Source: Candidatus Poseidoniaceae archaeon
GTDB taxonomy: Archaea > Thermoplasmatota > Poseidoniia > Poseidoniales > Poseidoniaceae
Direction of reading: 5' to 3'
Length of the DNA: 11,840 bases
NCBI GenBank assembly: GCA_029250305.1
Contig: JAQXFM010000345.1
Coordinates: forward strand, 1-11,840
Part shown: positions 1-7,080 of the stretch, in pieces
Layout: each line of letters begins with the position of its first letter
Position numbering within the stretch: position 1 is the stretch's first letter
The notes under the pieces: generated by a model
Database searches by the model: none
Told to the model about the DNA's origin: nothing
The model's input: the letters and a program-made list of their open reading frames with translations, nothing else
Translations under genes and position numbers: made by a program

Positions 1-1
1 G

Positions 2-1159
2 CTTGATGGTGCACTGAACGATCATTTCCCACTGCGCATCTGGCAAACTGGGAGCGGGACACAATCCAACATGAACACCAACGAAGTCATCGCGAACCGG
101 GCCATTGAGATGGCAGGGGGCGTTCTCGGATCGAAAACGCCTGTCCATCCAAACGATCACGTCAACCGAGCACAATCCTCCAATGACACCTTCCCGACCG
201 CCATGCACATTGCAGCGGCAGAAGCACTCACGCACGAACTCCTTCCAAGCGTCCGAGCGCTTCGAAACGCACTCGATGACAAAGCAAAGGCATGGGCCGG
301 CATCGTCAAAATTGGCCGAACCCACCTCATGGACGCCGTACCACTCACCCTCGGTCAAGAAGCGTCGGGTTGGGTAGCGCAGTTGGATGCAGATCTGCGT
401 CGAATCGATTTCGCCCTCGATGACTTGTTTGAACTTGCTTTGGGCGGTACTGCGGTCGGCACAGGCCTCAACACTCACCCTCTGTTTGCTCAGATGGTCG
501 CTGATGAGATTGCCAACATCACAGGCCTTACATTCTGCACTGCAGAAAACAAATTTGCGCAACTCGCCGCACACGACGCTGTCGTTGCTGCCTCTGGCGC
601 CCTCAACACCCTTGCTGTGTCGTTGATGAAAATTGCAAATGATGTGCGCTGGCTTGGCTCAGGACCACGATGTGGCTTCGGAGAACTCGCCCTTCCAGCG
701 AACGAACCTGGCTCGTCAATCATGCCTGGAAAGGTCAACCCAACCCAAGCTGAAGCCCTCACAATGGTGTGCGCTCAAGTCATGGGCAACAACACCGCCA
801 TCACCGTTGGCGGTAGCCAAGGAAACTTCGAATTGAATGTCTACAAGCCAATGATGATTCACAACCTTCTGCATTCAATTGAATTGCTGAGCGACTCCTG
901 CCGAGCGTTCCGAACAAAGTGCGTTGAAGGCATGGAGCCTGTTGAGGAGAACATTGCGAACCACCTCGAAAATTCACTCATGTTGGTCACGGCACTCAAC
1001 AACCACATTGGCTATGACAAGGCTGCAAAGATTGCTAAAAACGCCCATGAGAAAGGCACCACGCTCCGAGCGTCCGCCCTTGAACTCGGTTATTTGACCA
1101 ACGAAGAGTTCGATCAGTGGGTCCGCCCCGAAGAGATGACAGGGCCACGCTCGAGTTGA
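2..1159 (+). CDS. fumC: Class II fumarate hydratase (fumarase C), 5' end cut by window edge
   Basis: It catalyses reversible hydration of fumarate to L-malate in the TCA cycle, in the cytoplasm as a homotetramer. The reading frame is open from base 2, before the first ATG at 71, and the upstream codons read IWQTGSGTQSNMNTNEV, the conserved substrate-binding segment of class II fumarases. About 80 N-terminal residues therefore lie outside the window. KIGRTHLMDAVPLTLGQE carries the conserved active-site His, and GSSIMPGKVNPTQ near 715-750 is the family signature loop with the catalytic Ser, Lys and Asn. The C-terminus, LGYLTNEEFDQWVRPEEMTG, matches the normal fumarase end, so the 3' end is complete. 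Argininosuccinate lyase and aspartase share the fold, but GTQSNMN together with the C-terminal tail favours fumarase. It converges with the minus-strand gene ending at 1170, leaving 10 nt between stops. Confidence 0.95.
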   Translation, partial: LDGALNDHFPLRIWQTGSGTQSNMNTNEVIANRAIEMAGGVLGSKTPVHPNDHVNRAQSSNDTFPTAMHIAAAEALTHELLPSVRALRNALDDKAKAWAGIVKIGRTHLMDAVPLTLGQEASGWVAQLDADLRRIDFALDDLFELALGGTAVGTGLNTHPLFAQMVADEIANITGLTFCTAENKFAQLAAHDAVVAASGALNTLAVSLMKIANDVRWLGSGPRCGFGELALPANEPGSSIMPGKVNPTQAEALTMVCAQVMGNNTAITVGGSQGNFELNVYKPMMIHNLLHSIELLSDSCRAFRTKCVEGMEPVEENIANHLENSLMLVTALNNHIGYDKAAKIAKNAHEKGTTLRASALELGYLTNEEFDQWVRPEEMTGPRSS

Positions 1160-1169
1160 ACAGCGGGAG

Positions 1170-1457
1170 TTAGTCCGTGTCTGTGGCTGATGTACGCAGG
1201 GTACGCCCAAGCCAAAATCCACCACAGTTCACAACCACATCAGAAATTTTGTTGCTCCATTCCTCCGATGCAAATTCATAGGGCAGGTACAATTCCAAAA
1301 CCTCCCATCCGATTGAAAGAATCAAAAAAGGAATCCACCCTATTTTCAAAATAGAACCAACAATTCCCCATTGGGCGAAGTGTCCTAAGGACCATATGTT
1401 GAGCAGCGCCATGGTTATGCCAGCCAAATTAAGGGTATAAGCATATGAAATTGGCAT
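1170..1457 (-). CDS. Small VanZ/DUF2585-like integral membrane protein, unknown function
   Basis: This encodes a 95-residue protein beginning MPISYAYTLNLAG. The open frame continues upstream into the neighbouring gene, but that part lacks sensible protein sequence, so the ATG at 1457 is chosen; Met16 (codon at 1412) is an alternative. Two hydrophobic spans are visible at about residues 9-37 and 39-58. They are followed by GWEVLELYLP (50-59) and then NKISDVVVNCGGFWLGR (69-85). A Trp-Glu-x-x-Glu helix followed by an Asn-Lys-x-Ser-Asp-x-x-x-Asn-x-x-Gly-x-x-Leu-Gly end resembles the DUF2585/VanZ group of small membrane proteins, whose function is largely unknown. The assignment comes from pattern memory only. 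The gene is visibly more AT-rich than its neighbours. It is divergent from the large surface-protein gene and convergent with fumarase. Confidence 0.6.
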   Translation of the reverse strand: MPISYAYTLNLAGITMALLNIWSLGHFAQWGIVGSILKIGWIPFLILSIGWEVLELYLPYEFASEEWSNKISDVVVNCGGFWLGRTLRTSATDTD

Positions 1458-1472
1458 TTTGTTCGCCAACAG

Positions 1473-1480
1473 TATAATAT
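1473..1480 (+). promoter_or_regulatory. TATA box (TATAATAT) for the 920-residue surface protein gene
   Basis: TATAATAT is centred about 26.5 nt before the ATG at 1503. In archaea this spacing places the transcription start at or next to the start codon, giving a leaderless message. It lies in a 45-nt gap between divergent starts. The element is nearly palindromic (AGTATAATATTCT matches its reverse complement at 10 of 13 positions). Its centre is only about 20 nt from the minus-strand ATG at 1457, so if it also drives that gene, transcription would begin just inside the open frame. The GGTG at 1494-1497 is a weak alternative ribosome-binding signal. Confidence 0.5.
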
Positions 1481-1502
1481 TCTGGGAGATGATGGTGCTA
1501 CC

Positions 1503-4265
1503 ATGAACATGCGAACATCCGCACCAAGCCTGTTGTTGACTGCCCTTCTCCTTGTGGCCCTCGTGCCGCTCGGAACCGTTGCCGCAGCGCCAACCGAGGC
1601 GTCCGAATTTTACTATGGCGTCGAATACGATTGGAGCAGTTTGGATTCCGATGTCACAAATATGACGGGCCTCGATATCCCAGATATGCTCAGTGAAGTG
1701 ATGGGCGCTGCCGATGATGCAGGCTTCAACTTGATTGTAGGGCAACTGATCACGGGTTCCTCAAATGTGTATGTGCACCACACAGAAAACATCGCCCCTC
1801 AAGTCATTCAGGATTTGGACGGCGAGGATGTCACCGTTTGGAGCCGAACAGACGATGTCACACTTCGTCACGGCATCCTTCTTGATGGTGTCTTCATGAC
1901 CGATTGGATGGAAGCAGCATCTTTTGGTGGAACTGACACTTCTTTCGATATCGATGCAACATCCAGCGGCAACCAAGTTCTCACCGTTGATATTGCATAC
2001 ACTGAATACCTCGACGATGATTACAACCTGGTCGGAGCCGACATGGACTTTAGCATGGAAATCTCCATCTCAGACGTTGTTGAATTCGACGCTGCGTTTG
2101 TTGGTGGCGGGGAAGAGGTCAACATCGATTTCGACACTGGCGTCTCCTTCTCGTACGGAATCACAGAATCCTCCTCTGAATGGCGATTCGGTGAACCGAG
2201 CCCAATCTATGTGCAAATGTCAGCAAATGACTACACTGAATGGATGTGCCTTGGTGAAGAAGGCTACGAAGAACCTGGTGTTTATGAAAACCAAATGGTG
2301 TACGATGACTGCGGTGAAATTTCAGGAACCTACACCGGTGCTCTCGACTATGCCTTCAGCGTCACAGGAATTCCTACTGAAGAAATCGGCCTCGACGCCG
2401 GCGAACTCGACATTGAGCTTTCAGACGCCATCACAGAATCCGGAACCTTTGAATCTGGACTCCTAGGAGGAACAGAGATGGAATTCTCCATGAGTGATGA
2501 CCTGACTGTTGACCTCGGTGATGGGGCAGGCCTCACAACATCAGTTTCAGCATGCCAAGATTGCCCACCAGGCAATCCCCTCATGTTCTTCATGATGGGC
2601 CAGGTAATTGCCGGAGCCAGCGAGTCATTCGCGGAAGCGGTTATCGATGATCTAACAGAAGAAATAAGCGATGACATTCTCGATATTTTCGGAGCCGACG
2701 AGGCAGAAGGCGAGTCCTATGACCCGTACGAAAACCAATGGGTGTGCGATAGCGGCGACCAATGGATCTACGAATGGAATGTCAATGACGGTGATGAAGA
2801 TTGTTGGGATGGCTCCGATGAGATGGACATGTCTGGCAGTTGGAGCAGTTGGGGTGACAACATCAGTATGAACATCCAAATGGATGCTGATGACCTCATG
2901 TTCGATCAAGACGGAGCAACCTTCCTGTGCGATGATGGAACAGAGATATCTTGGGACCAAGTCCGAGATTGGTCGAATGATTGTGCGAACAATGAAGACG
3001 AAGATGCTGGCCATTCAAGCACTGATGAGTTCACTTGTAACGATGGCACAACCATCCCGTGGGAGAACATTAACAATTACGACGCAGATTGTGCCACGTC
3101 AGAAGATGAAGGCGCAACTGGCCATTACGTAATCGAAGCCCTTCTTACTGATGCTACGGGCACGCCTCTTTCGCAACAACAATCCACTCTCTGCGATGCA
3201 TATGGTTGTGACTCGAACATGGAATGGTTCAGCGGATACGCTAGCTTTGACGCTGAAATGGCTTCTCCATCTGCTTACGGTGGACACGAATACTGCACAA
3301 GCGGCTCAGTGACCGATTCATCGGACGGCACCGTTGTGATGGAATTCTCGAACATGTGCAGCGACACGTGGGTTGGTCCGCAAATCGACTGGTACAATGC
3401 GAACCCTGGAAACATGAACATTGAATTTGAGACACAAGTGGGCGATTGGGATGAATCTGGGGATGCAAGTTACACCGTTTCCATTGTCGATTCAGAGGGC
3501 AATCAACTGTTCCTTGACACGATGTCAATTGATGGCAGTGACTACAGTTACATGATGTCTGGTGATGTTTCAGTGCTTGAAGAAGGTGAATACTGCATGC
3601 ACATGGAGTTGACCCAAACCGGTGAGACTGAAGCCTTTGACACACAATCGGATTGTTTCATGGTCGAAGAAGAGCCTGAACCAAGCGACGCTCTTATGGC
3701 AATCGCTGAAGCGTTCGCCGAGTCAGATCTTGGCGAAGTCCTCGAGCAATTTGGAATGAACCTCGAGGACCGATTCGAAGATGTCGCTCCGACTGAACCG
3801 CCTTACAACGAGGGTATGTGGGCTCCAATGTGGAGTTCTGAGCACGCCGCAATGGTTGGCGTGGGCGTGTACGCAATGGACGATGATGGCGGGTATGTCA
3901 TGGCAGGACCATCAACTGAAGGATACTCCGATGAGGCGCCTGTTTCATTGAGCATCCGATACTTGACCGGTGTCCCAGCCAGTACGGCAGCTGATGAGGC
4001 TGAAACGGCGACAGAAATCGAAGACATCGTGAACGTCGAAGACCACGACCTTGATCAGATTACAGAAGACCTCGAAGACGCTGGTGTCGACACCAGTGAA
4101 ATCGAATTGCCAAGCAACGATGAGGACACCGACGGTGAGAATCCTCCGCAAACTGCGGAAGAACTTGCAGAAGATGCAGGCCTTCTCCCGGCGCTTTCTC
4201 CACTGACAGTGCTCGCAGTGATCTCACTTGCAGGCATCTTTGTTGGTCGCCGCTCAGAGGCTTGA
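1503..4265 (+). CDS. Large acidic secreted surface protein with three LDLa-like repeats and a C-terminal membrane anchor
   Basis: This is a 920-residue extracellular protein of unknown function. Residues 1-29 form a Sec signal peptide: Arg4, a hydrophobic stretch 9-28, and an Ala-Ala-Ala site before PTEA. Residues 30-350 are beta-rich and very acidic. Three Cys-Asp-x-Gly...Asp-Cys repeats lie at 415-440, 476-500 and 512-536 and resemble LDL-receptor class A calcium boxes. A further beta-rich, possibly Ig-like part spans about 537-720, followed by a helical segment near 725-765. An acidic linker of about 850-893 leads to a membrane span at 894-914 (LLPALSPLTVLAVISLAGIF) and a GRRSEA tail. There are 16 cysteines, in close pairs (249/270, 351/354, 415/434, 476/494, 512/530, 564/569, 598/619, 698/718), consistent with disulfides outside the cell. 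The start at 1503 is set by the signal peptide and the TATA spacing; ATG 1509 is possible. The next gene starts 37 nt downstream and may be co-transcribed. Confidence 0.85.
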   Translation: MNMRTSAPSLLLTALLLVALVPLGTVAAAPTEASEFYYGVEYDWSSLDSDVTNMTGLDIPDMLSEVMGAADDAGFNLIVGQLITGSSNVYVHHTENIAPQVIQDLDGEDVTVWSRTDDVTLRHGILLDGVFMTDWMEAASFGGTDTSFDIDATSSGNQVLTVDIAYTEYLDDDYNLVGADMDFSMEISISDVVEFDAAFVGGGEEVNIDFDTGVSFSYGITESSSEWRFGEPSPIYVQMSANDYTEWMCLGEEGYEEPGVYENQMVYDDCGEISGTYTGALDYAFSVTGIPTEEIGLDAGELDIELSDAITESGTFESGLLGGTEMEFSMSDDLTVDLGDGAGLTTSVSACQDCPPGNPLMFFMMGQVIAGASESFAEAVIDDLTEEISDDILDIFGADEAEGESYDPYENQWVCDSGDQWIYEWNVNDGDEDCWDGSDEMDMSGSWSSWGDNISMNIQMDADDLMFDQDGATFLCDDGTEISWDQVRDWSNDCANNEDEDAGHSSTDEFTCNDGTTIPWENINNYDADCATSEDEGATGHYVIEALLTDATGTPLSQQQSTLCDAYGCDSNMEWFSGYASFDAEMASPSAYGGHEYCTSGSVTDSSDGTVVMEFSNMCSDTWVGPQIDWYNANPGNMNIEFETQVGDWDESGDASYTVSIVDSEGNQLFLDTMSIDGSDYSYMMSGDVSVLEEGEYCMHMELTQTGETEAFDTQSDCFMVEEEPEPSDALMAIAEAFAESDLGEVLEQFGMNLEDRFEDVAPTEPPYNEGMWAPMWSSEHAAMVGVGVYAMDDDGGYVMAGPSTEGYSDEAPVSLSIRYLTGVPASTAADEAETATEIEDIVNVEDHDLDQITEDLEDAGVDTSEIELPSNDEDTDGENPPQTAEELAEDAGLLPALSPLTVLAVISLAGIFVGRRSEA
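2745..3110 (+). repeat. Three LDLa-like Ca-box repeats within the surface protein
   Basis: The units cover residues 415-440 (2745-2822), 476-500 (2928-3005) and 512-536 (3036-3110). Each begins Cys-Asp-Ser/Asp-Gly or Cys-Asn-Asp-Gly and ends Asp-Cys followed by an acidic run (WDGSDE, ANNEDED, ATSEDEG). The Cys-Cys spacing is 19, 18 and 18. Units 2 and 3 share CxDGTxIxWxxxxxxxxDC. The first unit has the full DCxDGSDE calcium box of LDL-receptor class A modules. The classical module has six cysteines; these have only two, so each can form a single disulfide. Confidence 0.65.
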
Positions 4266-4285
4266 ATCGAGAACTCAAGTACGAT

Positions 4286-4297
4286 GAGGGAGAGGGG
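4286..4297 (+). promoter_or_regulatory. Purine-rich Shine-Dalgarno tract before the 302-residue membrane protein
   Basis: GAGGGAGAGGGG ends 5 nt before the ATG at 4303. It supports both that start and translation from a message that continues from the upstream surface-protein gene. Confidence 0.5.
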
Positions 4298-4302
4298 CGA
4301 CC

Positions 4303-5211
4303 ATGCCTCTGCGACCTGCGCCGACGAAGTTCGGTGCCGGTGTACGCCTAACGGCAACGGTCCTGATTGCCGTTCATGTCCTGCTTTCGGCTTGGCTGGT
4401 GGTTCAGTTTGAAGGCAGGTACACAGAAGGTGCCCCTTCACCAAGCAACATCAAAGCGATTGTAGCGGTTGATGACGAACAAACACTGATCGATGTCAAG
4501 ATCGAGAATTCGACATCATTTGCAATTTACATGCTCGTGAGAGATTATGAGCCACCAGCAGACAATTCTACGGAATCCAACTCAACATCTCCAGACGATG
4601 AGGAAAAGGATGATGCGGAAAGCAAGGAGGATACAAACCGCCTTGAAGCAGCCCGTTTATTCACAAAAGCCTGCCTTGCCTTGCTTGTGTTGGGTGAGGT
4701 GGCGGTGGTGTTTGGCATGCGCTTTAGGGCCACCTTCCGAGGTGTGATTTGGGCCACAGCCCTTGCATGCTTTTTGTTGATCTTACCGGGTGCTTACCTA
4801 ACGGATCTTTCGGGCGGTGGTGTTGGTGGCGATGATGATGACAACGATGATCAAAACGGGGACCTTGCAAACGAGACATTTGTGGCACAGACCGAGGATG
4901 GCGCCATGGTGCATGGAGGCAGTTCAATTGACATCTCCCTCGCTCCCCTCGGTGTCCACTTTGATATGATGTTCAATGGGTATGACCTCGGCCTGGTGGA
5001 TAAGGCAAACCAGTCAGATGTACGCGACAAGGAACCAGAACCGGGAAGCGAAGATGCAAATTCATGGGTTCAATTTGAATCCAGATTAACAGCGAAAGCC
5101 GGAAAGAACATCCAATCTCTGTTCATCTTGCCAGTGTTGTGGTTTTTCTTCCCAGCATTCGTAGGCGAGAAAGAGGAATTATCAGATGATGCCTTTGAGG
5201 AAGAGGGTTGA
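4303..5211 (+). CDS. Four-helix membrane protein with large acidic extracellular loops, unknown function
   Basis: This encodes a 302-residue protein not recognised as any named family. Predicted membrane spans are at about 16-36, 119-139, 146-166 and 271-287. Basic residues in the N-terminus and in the 139-146 loop (RFRATFR) place both ends inside and leave two large outer loops, 37-118 and 167-270. The outer loops are strongly acidic, including a DDDDNDD run at 177-183. They hold several Asn-x-Ser/Thr sequons (N69, N88, N93, and in ANET and NQS of the second loop) that could be N-glycosylated in an archaeon. The C-terminal tail (KEELSDDAFEEEG) is also acidic. The gene follows the 920-residue surface protein by 37 nt on the same strand, so the two may form an operon and act together at the envelope. 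Its stop lies 2 nt from that of the convergent GMP synthase subunit gene. Confidence 0.75.
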   Translation: MPLRPAPTKFGAGVRLTATVLIAVHVLLSAWLVVQFEGRYTEGAPSPSNIKAIVAVDDEQTLIDVKIENSTSFAIYMLVRDYEPPADNSTESNSTSPDDEEKDDAESKEDTNRLEAARLFTKACLALLVLGEVAVVFGMRFRATFRGVIWATALACFLLILPGAYLTDLSGGGVGGDDDDNDDQNGDLANETFVAQTEDGAMVHGGSSIDISLAPLGVHFDMMFNGYDLGLVDKANQSDVRDKEPEPGSEDANSWVQFESRLTAKAGKNIQSLFILPVLWFFFPAFVGEKEELSDDAFEEEG

Positions 5212-5213
5212 GA

Positions 5214-5807
5214 TCACTCACTCACTCTTGCCTTTCGACACACTTCGACAAAGTTTTCGAACATTTCTTTTCCGAACTCGGAATCATTGACTTCAGGGTG
5301 GAACTGAAGGCCAAAGCGATCGCCGTTTTCGTTTTCCATGCCTTGCACTTTGCAGGAATCACTGCTGGCAGTGATGAAAAATCCTTCAGGGACTTCGTGA
5401 ACCTCATCGTTGTGAGACTCCCACACGGTTTGGGATTCGTTTGTTCGAGCAAAAATCGTGCCGCCACCATCGTGGAGTTGAATTTGCATGGCGCCAAATT
5501 CAGGCTCGGGAGATTCCCGTGCATCGCCGCCGTAGAACCTGGCCATGAATTGGTGGCCGGCGCAGATGCCTAAGATTGGTACATCTAATTCGAGATAGGC
5601 TCCACAATTCCCTAATTCACCAGTAAGTCCGACGCGGGCAGCGCCGCCTGATAGAATAATTCCATCCACTTCACGCAACTCAGAAACAGGGGTTGTGTTT
5701 TCGATGATTTTTGTGTCGACTTTCAGGTAGCGCAGCATCCTCCACTCACGGTGCGTCCACTGGCCTCCGTTGTCAACTACGTCGATGATAAGGGGTCGTT
5801 CGTCCAT
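5214..5807 (-). CDS. guaA: GMP synthase glutaminase subunit (archaeal split type, subunit A)
   Basis: This class I glutamine amidotransferase of 197 residues hydrolyses glutamine and passes ammonia to the separate ATP-pyrophosphatase subunit, which converts XMP to GMP in the cytoplasm. The nucleophile elbow GICAGHQ holds Cys82, and FHPEVN holds His170 and Glu172, completing the Cys-His-Glu triad. The N-terminus, IIDVVDNGGQWTHREWRML, and the oxyanion-region SGGAARVG (53-60) fit the GuaA subunit better than HisH, PdxT or CarA. The length is that of a stand-alone subunit with no synthetase domain fused, as in most archaea. The open frame extends to 5846, but MDERPLIID at 5807 aligns with the family N-terminus. 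The partner ATP-PPase subunit is not in this window. The gene is divergent from the FAD oxidoreductase, and its end is 2 nt from that of the membrane-protein gene. Confidence 0.88.
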   Translation of the reverse strand: MDERPLIIDVVDNGGQWTHREWRMLRYLKVDTKIIENTTPVSELREVDGIILSGGAARVGLTGELGNCGAYLELDVPILGICAGHQFMARFYGGDARESPEPEFGAMQIQLHDGGGTIFARTNESQTVWESHNDEVHEVPEGFFITASSDSCKVQGMENENGDRFGLQFHPEVNDSEFGKEMFENFVEVCRKARVSE

Positions 5808-5911
5808 TGTACATCGCCTATGATTTCCTCTGTGTTGGTCGAACAACCATGAACATGCCGCACCATTTGCACTGTGAATGGGTTCATGTCCTGACGCTCA
5901 TTCGAGCAACC
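5808..5911. promoter_or_regulatory. Divergent intergenic region between guaA and the FAD oxidoreductase gene
   Basis: This 104-nt gap must carry promoters for both divergent genes. No convincing TATA box was seen 26 nt before either start. It holds CGAACAACCATG at 5840-5851 and the near copy CGAGCAACCATG at 5903-5914. The second contains the chosen start of the oxidoreductase; the first contains an in-frame upstream ATG (5849). An imperfect palindrome, CATTTGCACTGTGAATG, lies between them. Confidence 0.35.
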
Positions 5912-7048
5912 ATGGCCCGAGTTCTGATTGTTGGTGGAGGGCTCGCTGGGCTTTCAGCGGCACTCGAAGCTACGTCAGCAGGCCACCATGTCGTAGCACT
6001 GGAGCGAGCGCAGCGAATTGGAGGGAGAGCGACAACCCAGCCACTCGACGGTTTTGCGATTGGTTATGGCCCTCACCTGTTGATGAAAAACGGCCCTCTC
6101 CACACCCTCGCAACAAGACTGAGCAGGGTTCGACTTGCGACACGTCCGGTTCGGCCCCACCGTGTCGAGATCCTTGGTCATGGAGCGATACGTCCGACCG
6201 GTGATGTGCGAACCGCCGCTCTCAACAAACGGGCAATGAAGGCTGGTGATCGAACCAACCCAATTGTGCAAGGCGCTCATTTTGTCTCCAATTGGGGGGC
6301 GCCAACACATCATCCAAATCGACTTACAGCCCTCAATAAGAGTCAATTGTTGGTGAGCAATGAAGGCTGGGCTGGATTGGTTGGCAGAATGGCTGCAGCA
6401 CTTGACGAAGTCGGCGTGTTCATCGAATGTGGATTGGAGGTGACCCGCATTGAGCGTGGTAAAGCTCATCTTTCAGACGGACGGACCATCGAAACCGATG
6501 CCATCATTCTCGCCTGTGGTTCAAAGACAGCCCGCCGGCTTGTGGCGAGCATGGACGCAGAAGCTGCGGAAGGATTCGACTCACTTCAACGAACGACGGC
6601 TTCTGTTATTGAGGTGGGGCTCGATTCGAAACCTTTCACTGACAACCAGATCGTTGTTGATGTCGAACGCTCAATGGCCATTGTGGACTATTTCTCAATA
6701 CAGCCGAGACTTGGGTTGGAAGGCTCTCATTTAGCTGCGATTGCAGTTGGGGGGCTTGCTCAAGATGCCGGTTCAACAGCCTTCGAAACATCTGAAGAAC
6801 GCCTTGCTGCATTGGAGTCTTTCCTCGATGAGCGCGCCCTTGGGTGGCGCGAACACATCATACAAGATGGGCGACAAAAAGCGATCACCCTGCATGAATC
6901 ACCCACGGAAGGATTGAGCCAACTCACCTTTGCTGAGCACGGCGTTGTCCTTGCTGGTGCGTGGGTGGAACAGGAACACTGCTTAGCAGATGGGGCGGTT
7001 TCCTCGGGCCGAAAAGCAGGTCGTCTCATTTCAGAACTCATTGATTGA
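5912..7048 (+). CDS. FAD-dependent amine oxidase/phytoene desaturase-superfamily oxidoreductase
   Basis: This is a 378-residue flavoprotein of unassigned substrate. The N-terminus is a Rossmann FAD site: VLIVGGGLAGLSAAL with Gly8, Gly10 and Gly13, an acidic ribose-binding Glu31, and then the IGGRA motif (36-40) seen in amine oxidases, protoporphyrinogen oxidases and CrtI-type desaturases. The C-terminus, VVLAGAWVEQEHCLADGAVSSGRKAG, is the second FAD-contact motif of that superfamily, so both ends of the fold are present. The protein is shorter than typical phytoene desaturases (about 490-500 residues), and no carotenoid genes flank it, so a carotenoid role is not supported. The start at 5912 places the GxGxxG near the N-terminus; in-frame ATG 5849 would add 21 residues. 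The exonuclease gene follows after 32 nt, so co-transcription is plausible. Confidence 0.85.
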   Translation: MARVLIVGGGLAGLSAALEATSAGHHVVALERAQRIGGRATTQPLDGFAIGYGPHLLMKNGPLHTLATRLSRVRLATRPVRPHRVEILGHGAIRPTGDVRTAALNKRAMKAGDRTNPIVQGAHFVSNWGAPTHHPNRLTALNKSQLLVSNEGWAGLVGRMAAALDEVGVFIECGLEVTRIERGKAHLSDGRTIETDAIILACGSKTARRLVASMDAEAAEGFDSLQRTTASVIEVGLDSKPFTDNQIVVDVERSMAIVDYFSIQPRLGLEGSHLAAIAVGGLAQDAGSTAFETSEERLAALESFLDERALGWREHIIQDGRQKAITLHESPTEGLSQLTFAEHGVVLAGAWVEQEHCLADGAVSSGRKAGRLISELID

Positions 7049-7080
7049 ACACTTATTCACCGGCGGCGCAAGGCCATCTC

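Noticed and set aside
1458..1745. N-terminal extension of the minus-strand membrane-protein frame up to 1745
   Set aside because: It lies antisense inside the surface-protein coding region, shows no domain pattern, and the hydrophobic family-like part begins at the ATG at 1457.
4268..4280. CGAGAACTCAAGT repeated at about 8546-8558 inside hflX
   Set aside because: One or two exact 13-base matches are expected by chance in a window this size, and one copy is coding.
2348..4444. Several minus-strand open frames inside the surface-protein gene
   Set aside because: They are low-complexity antisense shadows of an Asp/Glu-rich coding sequence, with no start signals or domains.
7045..7080. TTG start at 7045 for exonuclease III overlapping the upstream stop
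   Set aside because: The family N-terminus aligns to MRFVSWNVNG at 7081.
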